Assembly: GCF_017908035.1 (NCBI RefSeq)
Contig: NZ_JAEQMU010000005.1
Span: forward strand, 372,001-436,000
DNA: 64,000 nucleotides
Reading direction: 5' to 3'
From: Sphingobacterium tabacisoli
GTDB taxonomy: Bacteria > Bacteroidota > Bacteroidia > Sphingobacteriales > Sphingobacteriaceae
Shown here: one piece after another, positions 51,272 through 60,722 of the stretch
Layout of the letters: the number at the start of each line of letters is the position of its first letter
Numbering within the stretch: position 1 is the stretch's first letter
Position numbers and translations under genes: made by a program
Notes under the pieces: generated by a model
The model's database searches: none
What the model saw: the letters and a program-made list of their open reading frames with translations, nothing else
Told to the model about the DNA's origin: nothing

Positions 51272-52279
51272 TTAAAAATATCGTGGGCTTAGTATCTGTT
51301 TGCGCAACTGCCCTCCGAAAGTAATTCCCAAAGTCAACTCATGTGTACCATTCTGCAACCCGCTCATGCGGTTAAGCATATGGTCATAAGAATATCCTAC
51401 ACGAAATTTGGGATTAACATAGAACTGCACGATACCACTCAGTGAGTTTAATGAGCTCAGCTTATTTCCAGAGGCTTGATTATATTTACGGTCAAAGATC
51501 CGGGCACGGGTCCGATACCCTCCTCCTATCCAAAACTTGTCATTAAAGATAAACATTGCATTCAAATCCAACGATGTAGGCCCTTTAAAGTCTTCTTTTA
51601 TCAAAATACTGGGCCGTAATAACAATCCTGGATCTAATTCAAAAAGAGCTCCTGCTATAAAGTATCCATGAACCTTGCGGTAGAGACTTTCTAAAGAGTT
51701 TTGATTAAACTGAAAATCCTCTCCACTGTTACTTCCTGCAAAAAGATCCTGAACAGCCACCCCTGCATACCATTTACTGTTGTTATAATATACACCTAGC
51801 CGGATATCAGGCTTCCAAGTTGATATTTTTCCTGGGGGGATAACCCCATCTCCATCATCTACATACTCCAATTTATTCCCATCCAAACTATACTGTGTCA
51901 CGCCTCCGGCTACCCCTAAGGATAAACGATGCTCATCGGCACGATCCAACTGTAACCTTAATGCGTAGTTGGCGTAAATACTTGTCGCACCTTGAGCGCC
52001 GAGCTGATCGCCCGTCACCTGCAGTCCCACGCCATGTCGGCGACTTTCCGGATCTAGAACCCCATCAAGAGAAATTGTTCCTGTCTTAGGTGCCCCCGTC
52101 CAGCCTGACCATTGGCTTCTTAGCCCCACCTGTCCAAACCACTCTTCTTTATATCCCGCATAAGCTGGATTAACAGAAAGAGAATTAAATATATACTGGG
52201 TGAATTGTATATTTTGTTGCGCGAATGTTTGTAAGGCAAATACCAGATTAAACCCCAGAATTGAAAGTATCTTTTTCAT
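51272..52279 (-). CDS. PorP/SprF family type IX secretion outer-membrane protein, cassette 1
   Basis: A 335-aa outer-membrane barrel with a signal peptide (MKKILSILGFNLVFALQTFAQ). The family start QQNIQFTQYIFNSLSVNPAYAG and RSQWSGWTGAPKTGTISLDG are diagnostic, and the C-terminus LGITFGGQLRKQILSPRYF is normal. PorP/SprF proteins bind type-B T9SS cargo at the surface. It is the last gene of cassette 1, 11 nt after the type-B cargo gene that it most likely anchors. Cassette 2 has no counterpart, so this protein may serve both. Confidence 0.95.
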   Translation of the reverse strand: MKKILSILGFNLVFALQTFAQQNIQFTQYIFNSLSVNPAYAGYKEEWFGQVGLRSQWSGWTGAPKTGTISLDGVLDPESRRHGVGLQVTGDQLGAQGATSIYANYALRLQLDRADEHRLSLGVAGGVTQYSLDGNKLEYVDDGDGVIPPGKISTWKPDIRLGVYYNNSKWYAGVAVQDLFAGSNSGEDFQFNQNSLESLYRKVHGYFIAGALFELDPGLLLRPSILIKEDFKGPTSLDLNAMFIFNDKFWIGGGYRTRARIFDRKYNQASGNKLSSLNSLSGIVQFYVNPKFRVGYSYDHMLNRMSGLQNGTHELTLGITFGGQLRKQILSPRYF

Positions 52280-52290
52280 CTTAACCTATT

Positions 52291-53865
52291 TTATCCCCTT
52301 TTTATCAAAACATTTCCTTTGAACACTCTTATATCATTCCCTTTTACTGCGGTTATAATGTAGAAGTATGTCCCTTCATTCAAACCCTGTCCATCCCACT
52401 CATTCTTGTAGTTTGAGTTCTTGTAGACTTCATTCCCCCATCTATTAACAATAATCAAGTCAATACGATCGTAGGCTTCAATACCAACAATCTCAAAACG
52501 ATCATTTTTACCATCCCCATTCGGTGTAAAGACATTCGGTATGAAGAGTTCGCGCGGAGCGACCGTCACATACACGCGGGCCTTCGCGGTCAAACCGTTT
52601 TCATCCGTGATCTCATACTCAAACTCATCTGTTCCAATAAACCCAGAATTTGGCGTATAGATTATTGCACCATTAACCACACGTACAGTTCCATTTGCCG
52701 GAGGCAACACCACTATAACACTGTTGGTTACGATAGCCGAAGATCCCGGAATATCATTTTCCAATACATTGATTTCCTTTTCCTTGCCAAACTCCAATGT
52801 CACATAATCATCAACTGCTTTGGGAGGTGCATTTGCAAATTTTGTAAACCAGGTTCCCGACAAAGTCTTCGATGCCCGAGTCATGATGTCTTTACGTGTA
52901 TGAATTGCCTGTGCAACTACACCTCCTGGACCTGTCTCTTCATTGAATGTAGTTACATTACCGATCCAGTTTCCTCCATCGGCATCTTGCACAATCTGTG
53001 CTTCAGGGTCCACATAGGCTATTCCATTGGATGACACATTGTGTATCAACGTGTAATCCATCTTCATCCCTTTGTCGGCATAGATACTCCATATCCGATC
53101 CATACCAATGCGTTCGTCATTGAATTGTATGCCCGAAGCTAGGTAATCCGTAACCGAGACGTAAACTTTACTCTTATTCAGTGAAGGAGTCAATCGAGCT
53201 GGTGTATAGTCACGCTCTTCCTTACCCACAGGGAATACGAAACCTGACGTACGGTCACCAAAGTTTTTGATCAAGTGTCCCGACACGGAATTATTCGTAA
53301 CAACCATACGCTGCGCGCCGTAACTCAAGATTTGTGCATTCACATCTAACTCAAAGTCATTGCCATTCAGGAATACATTCGCCCCATTGACACGCAAATC
53401 TATTGATTTGGACAATCGTAACGCTGCCGCTTTTTCATCCTTAGGATAGGAGGCGTCTTCGTAATCCTGTCCCGATATACTTTTCAGATGCAGCCCATTA
53501 TCATTCATCAGTACGATACGTACATCGATATAGTTTCCGTTGTTGGCGTCGATATAGGTTGGCTGATCACTCCACCCCGTATAAAATGGATTTGTCCGGG
53601 GGTTATGTATATTGATTACACCAGAGCCACTGATTTTGGCTGTCGGTGCGATCCATATATTCTTAACATAAAGATCGATCTGTCCATCGATTATCCATTC
53701 GGCTTGAGGTCCAATAAATAGTGATTCCGCATATATGGCATCAAACTGCTTTTCTGTCAGAACATTCCTCCCATTATCAGAGAGGAAACTACCTTCTTCT
53801 TGTTGAGCAGAAAGCTTTACCCAAGAAAGCACCATATATAGAGAGAGAAAAAGTATTTTCTTCAT
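52291..53865 (-). CDS. T9SS type-B sorting domain protein (gliding-motility-associated C-terminus), cassette 1
   Basis: A 524-aa protein with a signal peptide (MKKILFLSLYMVLSWVKLSAQ). The N-terminal region (VLTEKQFDAIYAESLFIGPQ; LYVKNIWIAPTAKISGSGVI) matches the 518-aa cassette-2 protein block by block. Then comes a cadherin/Ig-like domain (TDEFEYEITDENGLTAKARV) and the type-B CTD LFIPNVFTPNGDGKNDRFEI, ending FKGNVLIKRG. It is probably exported by the T9SS and bound by the PorP/SprF protein encoded immediately downstream. Confidence 0.93.
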   Translation of the reverse strand: MKKILFLSLYMVLSWVKLSAQQEEGSFLSDNGRNVLTEKQFDAIYAESLFIGPQAEWIIDGQIDLYVKNIWIAPTAKISGSGVINIHNPRTNPFYTGWSDQPTYIDANNGNYIDVRIVLMNDNGLHLKSISGQDYEDASYPKDEKAAALRLSKSIDLRVNGANVFLNGNDFELDVNAQILSYGAQRMVVTNNSVSGHLIKNFGDRTSGFVFPVGKEERDYTPARLTPSLNKSKVYVSVTDYLASGIQFNDERIGMDRIWSIYADKGMKMDYTLIHNVSSNGIAYVDPEAQIVQDADGGNWIGNVTTFNEETGPGGVVAQAIHTRKDIMTRASKTLSGTWFTKFANAPPKAVDDYVTLEFGKEKEINVLENDIPGSSAIVTNSVIVVLPPANGTVRVVNGAIIYTPNSGFIGTDEFEYEITDENGLTAKARVYVTVAPRELFIPNVFTPNGDGKNDRFEIVGIEAYDRIDLIIVNRWGNEVYKNSNYKNEWDGQGLNEGTYFYIITAVKGNDIRVFKGNVLIKRG

Positions 53866-53873
53866 GTTAATTC

Positions 53874-56495
53874 TTATTTTCGAGCCCTGCTACGAAGCAT
53901 AGGATTACTTATTATCAGACAGTTCTTAACGGTAATCGACACCTCATTGGATGCTGTTTCACAAGCTGGCTTTTTTTCTGTAAAATCAGGAACAGTAACA
54001 CGTCGGTATTTCCAGACTCCAACTGTATTCTCTGCCATCGGTGTATACTCTGCGGCATTCGCTCCCGCAATTGTTGACCAAACAGCGCCATTCACAGGGG
54101 AAAGCTTTTCCCACCTATACGTGATTTTAGTTCCTGCAGGCCAATTAGGAGCACTGCCCACCTCATTAGAAGCGATTTTATTTGGAGCGACTCCTCCACA
54201 CAACTCTTGGTCTCCAGATATCTTACCGCCTATAGGAGTAGCTAAAACAATCACATCAACTTCTACCTGTCCGCTTTCGCACGAACCATTGGTCTGTGAC
54301 ACGTAATAACGTGTTGTGCCAGGGTTTGTAGTGATTGGTGTTGGAGCGTTGTTCAAAGGCACACCTCCTAAGCTAGAATACCAAACAACCTTAAAATCGG
54401 AACTAGTCGCGGTTGCCTGCAATGGTACCGCAATCTCTCCTTGACAATAATAAATCATCTTCTTCTGAACTAGAGGGAGCCCAGGCGTAAGCAACACCGA
54501 AGCCTTTGCAGAATTATTTCCCCTATTTTCCAAAGGTTCTAGAGTAGAGGTTTCATCATTATTTTTCTTAATAGTCCAAGTCCTCCCTGAATAAGTCAAA
54601 GTACCATTTTCTTGAACCAACCTAACCTGCACTTCATTTGTATAAGAAGTATTAGCTTTTAACTTAAAAGTAAAGGCAGGTAAAGTACTTCCTGATTCAA
54701 GTGTATTAGAACTGGGAGTTGTACTTCCAGAGGTAGGAGGAGTAAACTTCGTTTGATAAACATAAGTGGTATAACCCGCATTTGGTGTATTGGGTTTGGT
54801 ACCTACCAACTCCCATCCGTCTGGAACTGTAGACGACATAATCGTTGCACCTGGCGGAACAATTTCCGAGAGCTCCAAACGATTTGCGGTATAAGACCTT
54901 GGGGTATTCCCTGGGCTTCCTGTTACAGACGCACCCCCATATTGAATGCTACCATTCCCCATATTAGCTAACGTAACCGTAAATGTATTACCCGCAGCAG
55001 GGTTCAAACAAGCTTCATCCACTGCTTTAGAAACGACCAAATCTACTCCCTCTGCAATAACTGGAATTTGAACAACCGACGTATTGTTCTCTAAATCCTC
55101 ATCCGTAATATCGGTAGGTAAAGCTGTAGCGCTATTAACCAACACATTACCTACAGGAACTTTTAAAAGGCGTCCTTTCACAGTAATCCTTCCAATGGTC
55201 TTTGCTGCCATATTTAATGTCCCAGTAAACTCGTTGGTATTCGAAGTAGTGGGAAGAGCTGTTCCTGACAAAAAACCGGAGTGCTTAATCTCATCAATAA
55301 CGAACATATCCCGTCCAACCAAATTACCCACCCCATCTGTAATACGATCTTTAAAGTCTACATTTGTCAACCTTGCATCCGTATCGTTATTTACCTCGAT
55401 GGTATAAGTAACCTCGTTCGCTTTTCCTGCGGTTACAGTCCGTAAAACATCCTTATCGGCTAATTTCGAAACTCTTAGATTGCCCGGGGTCGTTACGACT
55501 AGATTTCGAATTTCATGATAGTTTACCGCCCATCCTGTAGAGGCTGCGAAACCCACTTTCAGAATATCAGGAGGCACATCTGTAGTCGTATAGCTCATTA
55601 ATTCTGTGAAGGATGTATCCCCTTCCCTCATCCAACGAAGTGTAATAAGGTATGTCCGTCCTGCCGTTGGAATTACCTCCAATTGTACCCGACGATAATA
55701 AACGCCATCAGACGGTCTTGAAGTAGGGTACGATCCTGACGATGTTCCTGTAGACTTATTATAGTCTATATGATTTTGCCATGCATTGCTGCTAAAACTA
55801 CTTGCTTCAGCACCTGCAGGAATATTACTAATAGTTCCCTTCCCAGAACCAGAAATAGTAATACCTTTCAGATACGCATTAGAGGTTTTATCATTTGCCG
55901 CTGTTGTCCTTCCTCGAACTACAATAGAATTGGGAATAGAACCATTAGAACCTGTAAATTTTTGGGGAGAATTTTTATTAACAAAATTACCAAAAGCATC
56001 GAAACCGATACCTAAGTAACCATTTTTCAATCCTGGCAACGCAGGTGTCCCTTCGGCATTTCTCGCGTAGCCCAAAGATCCTCCGTAACCACCTAATTTA
56101 AAATCGGCCTCCGATGTACTTCCATCGAATAAATATATAGAGAAACCATCTCCTCCTTGATTAAGCCCACTGCGACCATCTTTAGTCCTCCACATTTTAT
56201 ACTCAAAATCGACTAAGAGCCCTAGTGTTGAAGGAAAAGTACGATTGATATAAGCATAGCCTTTACGATCCTGATCATCCGTTGTGAGTCGCAACCATCC
56301 TGCTCCGACAGGATCACTCACTCCTGATGTCAGACGTGCATCATCCCCGATCTTGATATCTGGTCCCACCTGGCCTCTAAAGTTCTCAGTAATTGTAAAC
56401 TGAGCCTGCGCTGTATTAAGTAATAGCGAAAACAGACCTATCAAAAACGGGACAAAGACCTTAACGAAACTTTTTCTATATTGAAATATATTCAT
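53874..56495 (-). CDS. Large exported protein with L-type-lectin-like, DUF11 and Ig-like domains, cassette 1
   Basis: An 873-aa protein with a signal peptide (PFLIGLFSLLLNTAQAQ). Residues about 35-330 look like a legume-lectin-type jelly roll (GDGFSIYLFDG; GYLGIGFDAFGNF; DFEYKMWRTKDG), i.e. a glycan-binding candidate. Then come DUF11-type repeats (LRVSKLADKDVLRTVTAGKA; TYTIEVNNDTDARLTNVDF; VDLVVSKAVDEACLNP) and C-terminal Ig/PKD-like domains (YYCQGEIAVPLQATATSSDF; TTRYYVSQTNGSCESGQVEV). No type-A/B CTD is recognised; the protein ends in a basic tail (NPMLRSRARK). It starts 10 nt after the repeat protein gene. Confidence 0.88.
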   Translation of the reverse strand: MNIFQYRKSFVKVFVPFLIGLFSLLLNTAQAQFTITENFRGQVGPDIKIGDDARLTSGVSDPVGAGWLRLTTDDQDRKGYAYINRTFPSTLGLLVDFEYKMWRTKDGRSGLNQGGDGFSIYLFDGSTSEADFKLGGYGGSLGYARNAEGTPALPGLKNGYLGIGFDAFGNFVNKNSPQKFTGSNGSIPNSIVVRGRTTAANDKTSNAYLKGITISGSGKGTISNIPAGAEASSFSSNAWQNHIDYNKSTGTSSGSYPTSRPSDGVYYRRVQLEVIPTAGRTYLITLRWMREGDTSFTELMSYTTTDVPPDILKVGFAASTGWAVNYHEIRNLVVTTPGNLRVSKLADKDVLRTVTAGKANEVTYTIEVNNDTDARLTNVDFKDRITDGVGNLVGRDMFVIDEIKHSGFLSGTALPTTSNTNEFTGTLNMAAKTIGRITVKGRLLKVPVGNVLVNSATALPTDITDEDLENNTSVVQIPVIAEGVDLVVSKAVDEACLNPAAGNTFTVTLANMGNGSIQYGGASVTGSPGNTPRSYTANRLELSEIVPPGATIMSSTVPDGWELVGTKPNTPNAGYTTYVYQTKFTPPTSGSTTPSSNTLESGSTLPAFTFKLKANTSYTNEVQVRLVQENGTLTYSGRTWTIKKNNDETSTLEPLENRGNNSAKASVLLTPGLPLVQKKMIYYCQGEIAVPLQATATSSDFKVVWYSSLGGVPLNNAPTPITTNPGTTRYYVSQTNGSCESGQVEVDVIVLATPIGGKISGDQELCGGVAPNKIASNEVGSAPNWPAGTKITYRWEKLSPVNGAVWSTIAGANAAEYTPMAENTVGVWKYRRVTVPDFTEKKPACETASNEVSITVKNCLIISNPMLRSRARK

Positions 56496-56505
56496 CTCTT
56501 TATTA

Positions 56506-59500
56506 CTAATTGGCTGGATCTTCTTTTACAGCAAATATAATATTCATAAAAGACCCTACTGTAATATCAGCCCCGCTTTTCACTTTATAAGTCATTACTC
56601 CATTTGCATCGATAGCTACCGTCTCAAAAACAGTCTGATCAAACCAAGTTACATAATAATGTAATTCTCCGGCTGGCAATACGGGTAATACTGGCGCTCC
56701 AGGACTACTTGGTTGAAGAACCGTCCCTGTTGTTCCAAACTGAGCGACATAACGTCCATAAAGATTTAATGTTCCAGTACCATTATTAAATGCGTCTCCT
56801 GTCACCTTACCCGCGCCCGGGGCATTAAGTTGCTCCAGAGATGTCGGAATAATAATAGATGGCATATAGAAAAATTTTGGCATTGCAGCTTTCAAAGCCT
56901 TCACGACATTATCATTTCCTACAGCCAACAGACGATCTGTTATTCCTGCATTTTTATCGGTTGCCTGCACCTTTTTCTTATCCAATCCAGATATTACAAA
57001 TTGGCTTGCTGCAGTAGCAATTTCTAGCTTTTTACCTTCCTGAGTAATCGTTGTCTCCTTAAGTAACTTACCTCCTAGCTGAATATTATTCGTAGTTTTC
57101 GTCAACCCATTATCAGCCGTCACAGTATTACCCAATGCTGATTGATCTATCCAAGTTGGTTTACTATTGGCTCCTGTTACTAAGACTTGATTAGCCCCTG
57201 CATCCGCAATATCGATAGGTTTAATTGTACCGTCCAAAATTTTATCGGAAGTAACCGCACCCGTTTTAATATTGGCCGTTACAGCTTTTAAAAGAGCTGT
57301 ATTAGATTCTCCCGATAAATCTAAATCTGTTGAAGAGAGAGCCTTTCCACTTGTTACGTTTGTTACATCCACTGTCGGAGTTTTAGTCACCCATTTTCCA
57401 TTCTCAAACACCAAGACATTACCTGCTACAGGGTTAGTCGCCTCTACGACTTTACCTTGTATTTTAGATATCGTTGTATTATCCGCATTTCCTGTCACAT
57501 CACCTCCTAGCGCTATGCTTGCAGGATTCGCATTCACAGTATAAGTTGTAACATTTCCATCACTCACTTTATCGACTGTCACACCACTTCCCGCAGCTAC
57601 AACAGCAGTTTTTTGAGCGGCTTGAATCGCGTCATCAGATACATTTACTTTATACTCCGTATTATTTGCTACGACATTTTGAGTTACCGCAGTATTAACA
57701 CCATTGGTAAGTGTTACTGTTTTTTGTCCAGATTGAATAGCAGGAGTTAAGTCTATTCCTCCCCCCGATTTACCATTCACTGTAGTAATTAGTTTATTAT
57801 CCGCAGTCAAAGAATTAGCTACGTTATCTACCAAGTCAATCTCAGCTGAGACATCATTCACTTTAGAAATAACTGTGTTTCCATTTGTATTAGCTTTTTT
57901 AACTAAAGTATGCGTAGTCGTTGGAACTATTTCAGATTGATTAACCCATGTGGATTTATCACCTTTTGTCACCATGACTTGACCATTTTCACCTGGTTTG
58001 ATTTCTAAGGTAACATCTTTTAATGTTGACCCACCACCGTTTCCTACGGCAATGCTTGTTGAAGTCACACCTTTTGTAGAAGTCAAGCTTTCTTCTGTCA
58101 ATGTTACAGTAGATGACTTTCCATTCACTGTACTGGTCAATGAGCTTCCTTGTAATTTTAGTTCGTTAGTAGTATTTGTTGACACCAGTGCTCCTAGATC
58201 GACCGTTTGTGGCGTGCCTTTAGAATTCGTATAAGTCAACACATTGGTTTTATCATTATAAACCAAGCTTGTCTCATTCAAAACCAAAGGAGTCGAAACA
58301 CCCTTAGCGTCAGTATAGGTGATAGTGTTTGTTTTCTCATCGTAGGAAATAACTCCTGTACCCAATTCAATCGTATTTAAAACCCCTTTCTCATCTTTAT
58401 AGCTAAGCGTGTTCGTTGCCTTATCATAACCCAAAACGGTTAAGGTCTCCTGTGCCTTGACAAAATCACCAAGCTTCAAAACTGTCTCAGCTCCCTTCTC
58501 ATCAACATAAGTCAATGTACCCGCTGTATTATCAACTGAAACTGTAGTAAGTGTCTCAAAGTTCTTAACGATACCTTTAAGATCAAGTGTCTGCGGAGTA
58601 CCCTCCTCATTGGTATAAGTAGCGATACCCGTAGCCGGATCGTAGCCCAAGTTCGTAACAGTCTCATTAGACTTGACAAAATCGCCAAGCTTCAGAACAG
58701 TCTTTTCCCCCTTCTCATCAACATAGGTCAATGTACCCGCTGTATTATCAACTGAAACTGTAGTAAGTGTCTCAAAGTTCTTAACGATACCTTTAAGATC
58801 AAGTGTCTGCGGAGTACCCTCCTCATTGGTATAGGTAGCGATACCCGTAGCCGGATCGTAGCCCAAGTTCGTAACAGTCTCATTAGACTTGACAAAATCG
58901 CCAAGCTTCAGAACAGTCTTTTCCCCCTTCTCATCAACATAGGTCAATGTACCCGCTGTATTATCAACTGAAACTGTAGTAAGTGTCTCAAAGTTCTTAA
59001 CGATACCTTTAAGATCAAGTGTCTGCGGAGTACCCTCCTCATTGGTATAGGTAGCGATACCCGTAGCCGGATCGTAGCCCAAGTTCGTAACAGTCTCGTT
59101 AGCTCTTACAATAGTCTCAAACTTAGAATTATCGACATTTACCCATTTACTCGTAGTAGCATCCCACTCTTGGAATATTACATCACCTGTAGTCTGATCA
59201 TAAACAATCTTTGTAAAACCACCTTTAGATTCCGTTAGGTAAGTGATATACTCCTCTACCGTATTGAACTTACGTCCATCAACAGTGACCTCTTCTTTAA
59301 CGATTTTCTGAAAGTTATTGATTACCTCAGCAGGAATATCGACGATAGTAGTTTTACTCCTCTCGTTCGTATAAGTATAAGTACCATCCATACCTTTTAC
59401 TAAAGTAGTCTCCGTCTCATGTCCAACAACCAAAGCGGCCAAGTCAATCGTATTGGTCTTCCCTCTAGAATCTTTATACGTCAATACTTTAGTAACGTCA

Positions 59501-60372
59501 TCATACACCAAACTAGTTTCGTTCAACACTAATGGCGTAGACCTTCCGTTACCATCAACATAAGTAATCGTATTCGTTCCAGAATCATAAACTATGGTTC
59601 CAATATTTAAGTTGATAATCTCTTCCTTACCTTTCTCATCCTTATAAGTAAGAGCATTAGTTACCTGATTATAACTAAGTACTGTCAAGGTCTCATTAGC
59701 CGCTACAATCTCCTTAATCGTAATCTCCTTAACCTCACCAGTAGTCGTTACATACGTAAACTTGTTACCGTCGTAATATACATTACCACCGATATTTTTA
59801 ATAAGATTAACAATCTCATTCTTTACATTTTCCTCCTTAACAATAGTTTCAAAGTTATTAATCACATCAGCAGGAACATTAATAATTGTCTTTGTACCAT
59901 TCTCTGATGTATACTCGTAGACTCCCTTGCCCACAGCAACAAGAGTGGTAACAGTTTCATTTTTCTTCACCACTGCTTTGAAATCGATAGTAACTGGAGC
60001 TCCAGTTTCATCTATAAATGAAATCTCATAGGTTGTAGGATTGTAAGAAATACTCGTGGCCTTTCCTCCGGATGCCAATATCCACCTCTTGCCGTCATTA
60101 TAATAAATACCGGGAACAACATCATTGCGTGTCTCGGTGTTGTACACCATAATACCTGCTACATGCGTATTCATAGGAGTTGGCTTTCCCGTGGCTTCCA
60201 AAGCAACTCTCGTGTGAAGTAATCCCTTATTTTTACTTGCGAGTTCAAGAATAGCATTTTGATTAACAGTCAAAGAATTATCCCCAGTCCCATCAGATAA
60301 TTTCTGTTGCGCATTGGCTGTAAGAACAAGAAAGAATAAGATACTGGTAAATGCAAAATTTTTAATAGTCAT
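56506..60372 (-). CDS. Giant repeat-containing surface protein, cassette 1 (1288 aa)
   Basis: From the ATG at 60372 (signal peptide MTIKNFAFTSILFFLVLTAN then AQ); the 16 codons further upstream are not signal-like. The N-terminal domain (NQNAILELASKNKGLLHTRV; GIMVYNTETRNDVVPGIYYN) matches the 800-aa cassette-2 protein. The middle consists of short beta repeats (NTITYVDGNGRSTPLVLNET) including three nearly identical 72-aa units. A following region (about 740-1100; Thr/Asn/Val-rich, TSTSIAVGNGGGSTLKDVTL) resembles fibre proteins. The C-terminal domain (FFYMPSIIIPTS; LPAGELHYYVTWFDQTVF; GSFMNIIFAVKEDPAN) is shared with its paralogue. Probably an adhesin or surface filament. Confidence 0.9.
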   Translation of the reverse strand: MTIKNFAFTSILFFLVLTANAQQKLSDGTGDNSLTVNQNAILELASKNKGLLHTRVALEATGKPTPMNTHVAGIMVYNTETRNDVVPGIYYNDGKRWILASGGKATSISYNPTTYEISFIDETGAPVTIDFKAVVKKNETVTTLVAVGKGVYEYTSENGTKTIINVPADVINNFETIVKEENVKNEIVNLIKNIGGNVYYDGNKFTYVTTTGEVKEITIKEIVAANETLTVLSYNQVTNALTYKDEKGKEEIINLNIGTIVYDSGTNTITYVDGNGRSTPLVLNETSLVYDDVTKVLTYKDSRGKTNTIDLAALVVGHETETTLVKGMDGTYTYTNERSKTTIVDIPAEVINNFQKIVKEEVTVDGRKFNTVEEYITYLTESKGGFTKIVYDQTTGDVIFQEWDATTSKWVNVDNSKFETIVRANETVTNLGYDPATGIATYTNEEGTPQTLDLKGIVKNFETLTTVSVDNTAGTLTYVDEKGEKTVLKLGDFVKSNETVTNLGYDPATGIATYTNEEGTPQTLDLKGIVKNFETLTTVSVDNTAGTLTYVDEKGEKTVLKLGDFVKSNETVTNLGYDPATGIATYTNEEGTPQTLDLKGIVKNFETLTTVSVDNTAGTLTYVDEKGAETVLKLGDFVKAQETLTVLGYDKATNTLSYKDEKGVLNTIELGTGVISYDEKTNTITYTDAKGVSTPLVLNETSLVYNDKTNVLTYTNSKGTPQTVDLGALVSTNTTNELKLQGSSLTSTVNGKSSTVTLTEESLTSTKGVTSTSIAVGNGGGSTLKDVTLEIKPGENGQVMVTKGDKSTWVNQSEIVPTTTHTLVKKANTNGNTVISKVNDVSAEIDLVDNVANSLTADNKLITTVNGKSGGGIDLTPAIQSGQKTVTLTNGVNTAVTQNVVANNTEYKVNVSDDAIQAAQKTAVVAAGSGVTVDKVSDGNVTTYTVNANPASIALGGDVTGNADNTTISKIQGKVVEATNPVAGNVLVFENGKWVTKTPTVDVTNVTSGKALSSTDLDLSGESNTALLKAVTANIKTGAVTSDKILDGTIKPIDIADAGANQVLVTGANSKPTWIDQSALGNTVTADNGLTKTTNNIQLGGKLLKETTITQEGKKLEIATAASQFVISGLDKKKVQATDKNAGITDRLLAVGNDNVVKALKAAMPKFFYMPSIIIPTSLEQLNAPGAGKVTGDAFNNGTGTLNLYGRYVAQFGTTGTVLQPSSPGAPVLPVLPAGELHYYVTWFDQTVFETVAIDANGVMTYKVKSGADITVGSFMNIIFAVKEDPAN
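58453..59100 (-). repeat. 216-bp (72-aa) coding tandem repeats, three units
   Basis: Units start (minus strand) at 59100, 58884 and 58668, each at the Asn of NETVTNLGYDPATG, and are nearly identical in DNA. This is a recent amplification inside the adhesin gene, or a recently homogenised one. Confidence 0.97.
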
Positions 60373-60442
60373 AGTTTCCCAATCTAGAGGTACTGTAACA
60401 GACGACCAGCTTAATTGCATAGCATACCATCTGTAACGGATA

Positions 60443-60450
60443 CAAAAGTA
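60443..60450 (-). promoter_or_regulatory. Putative -7 box (TACTTTTG) of cassette 1
   Basis: On the minus strand TACTTTTG (60450 to 60443) fits TAnnTTTG, 70 nt before the ATG of the 1288-aa gene; no clear -33 TTG. The rest of 60373-60670 holds nothing I recognise. Confidence 0.4.
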
Positions 60451-60674
60451 GCACTCGATTACAGATAGTTACGGCATAGCGCACAGCAAAACGTTTCATT
60501 TTGTAGACTTTCAACTACTTGATTTACAGATATAAATATGTTATTGTAAAAACACAATAATATTTGGTAGTCATTCGGCTACAAAATCACGAAATCCATC
60601 ATTTTACAATTAGTTGCCATGCTACCAAAAAAAAGACAAGCTCTATTAAAACCATAACAGCCATATAACAAAAA

Positions 60675-60698
60675 AGCCGCACCATAAATGGTGCGGCT
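60675..60698 (-). terminator. Terminator of gcvP
   Basis: A 10-bp stem AGCCGCACCA (60675-60684) and complement (60689-60698), followed on the minus strand by T6. It lies 24 nt after the gcvP stop. Confidence 0.92.
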
Positions 60699-60722
60699 CA
60701 TAACTATTTCTAAAAAACTAGA

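Noticed and set aside
48874..59100. The 276-bp and 216-bp arrays as CRISPR or insertion elements
   Set aside because: They are in frame, fully coding and without spacers; they are protein repeats.
60373..60720. Extra gene or riboswitch between cassette 1 and gcvP
   Set aside because: Only a possible -7 box and the gcvP terminator can be supported; the rest is AT-rich without ORF or clear structure.
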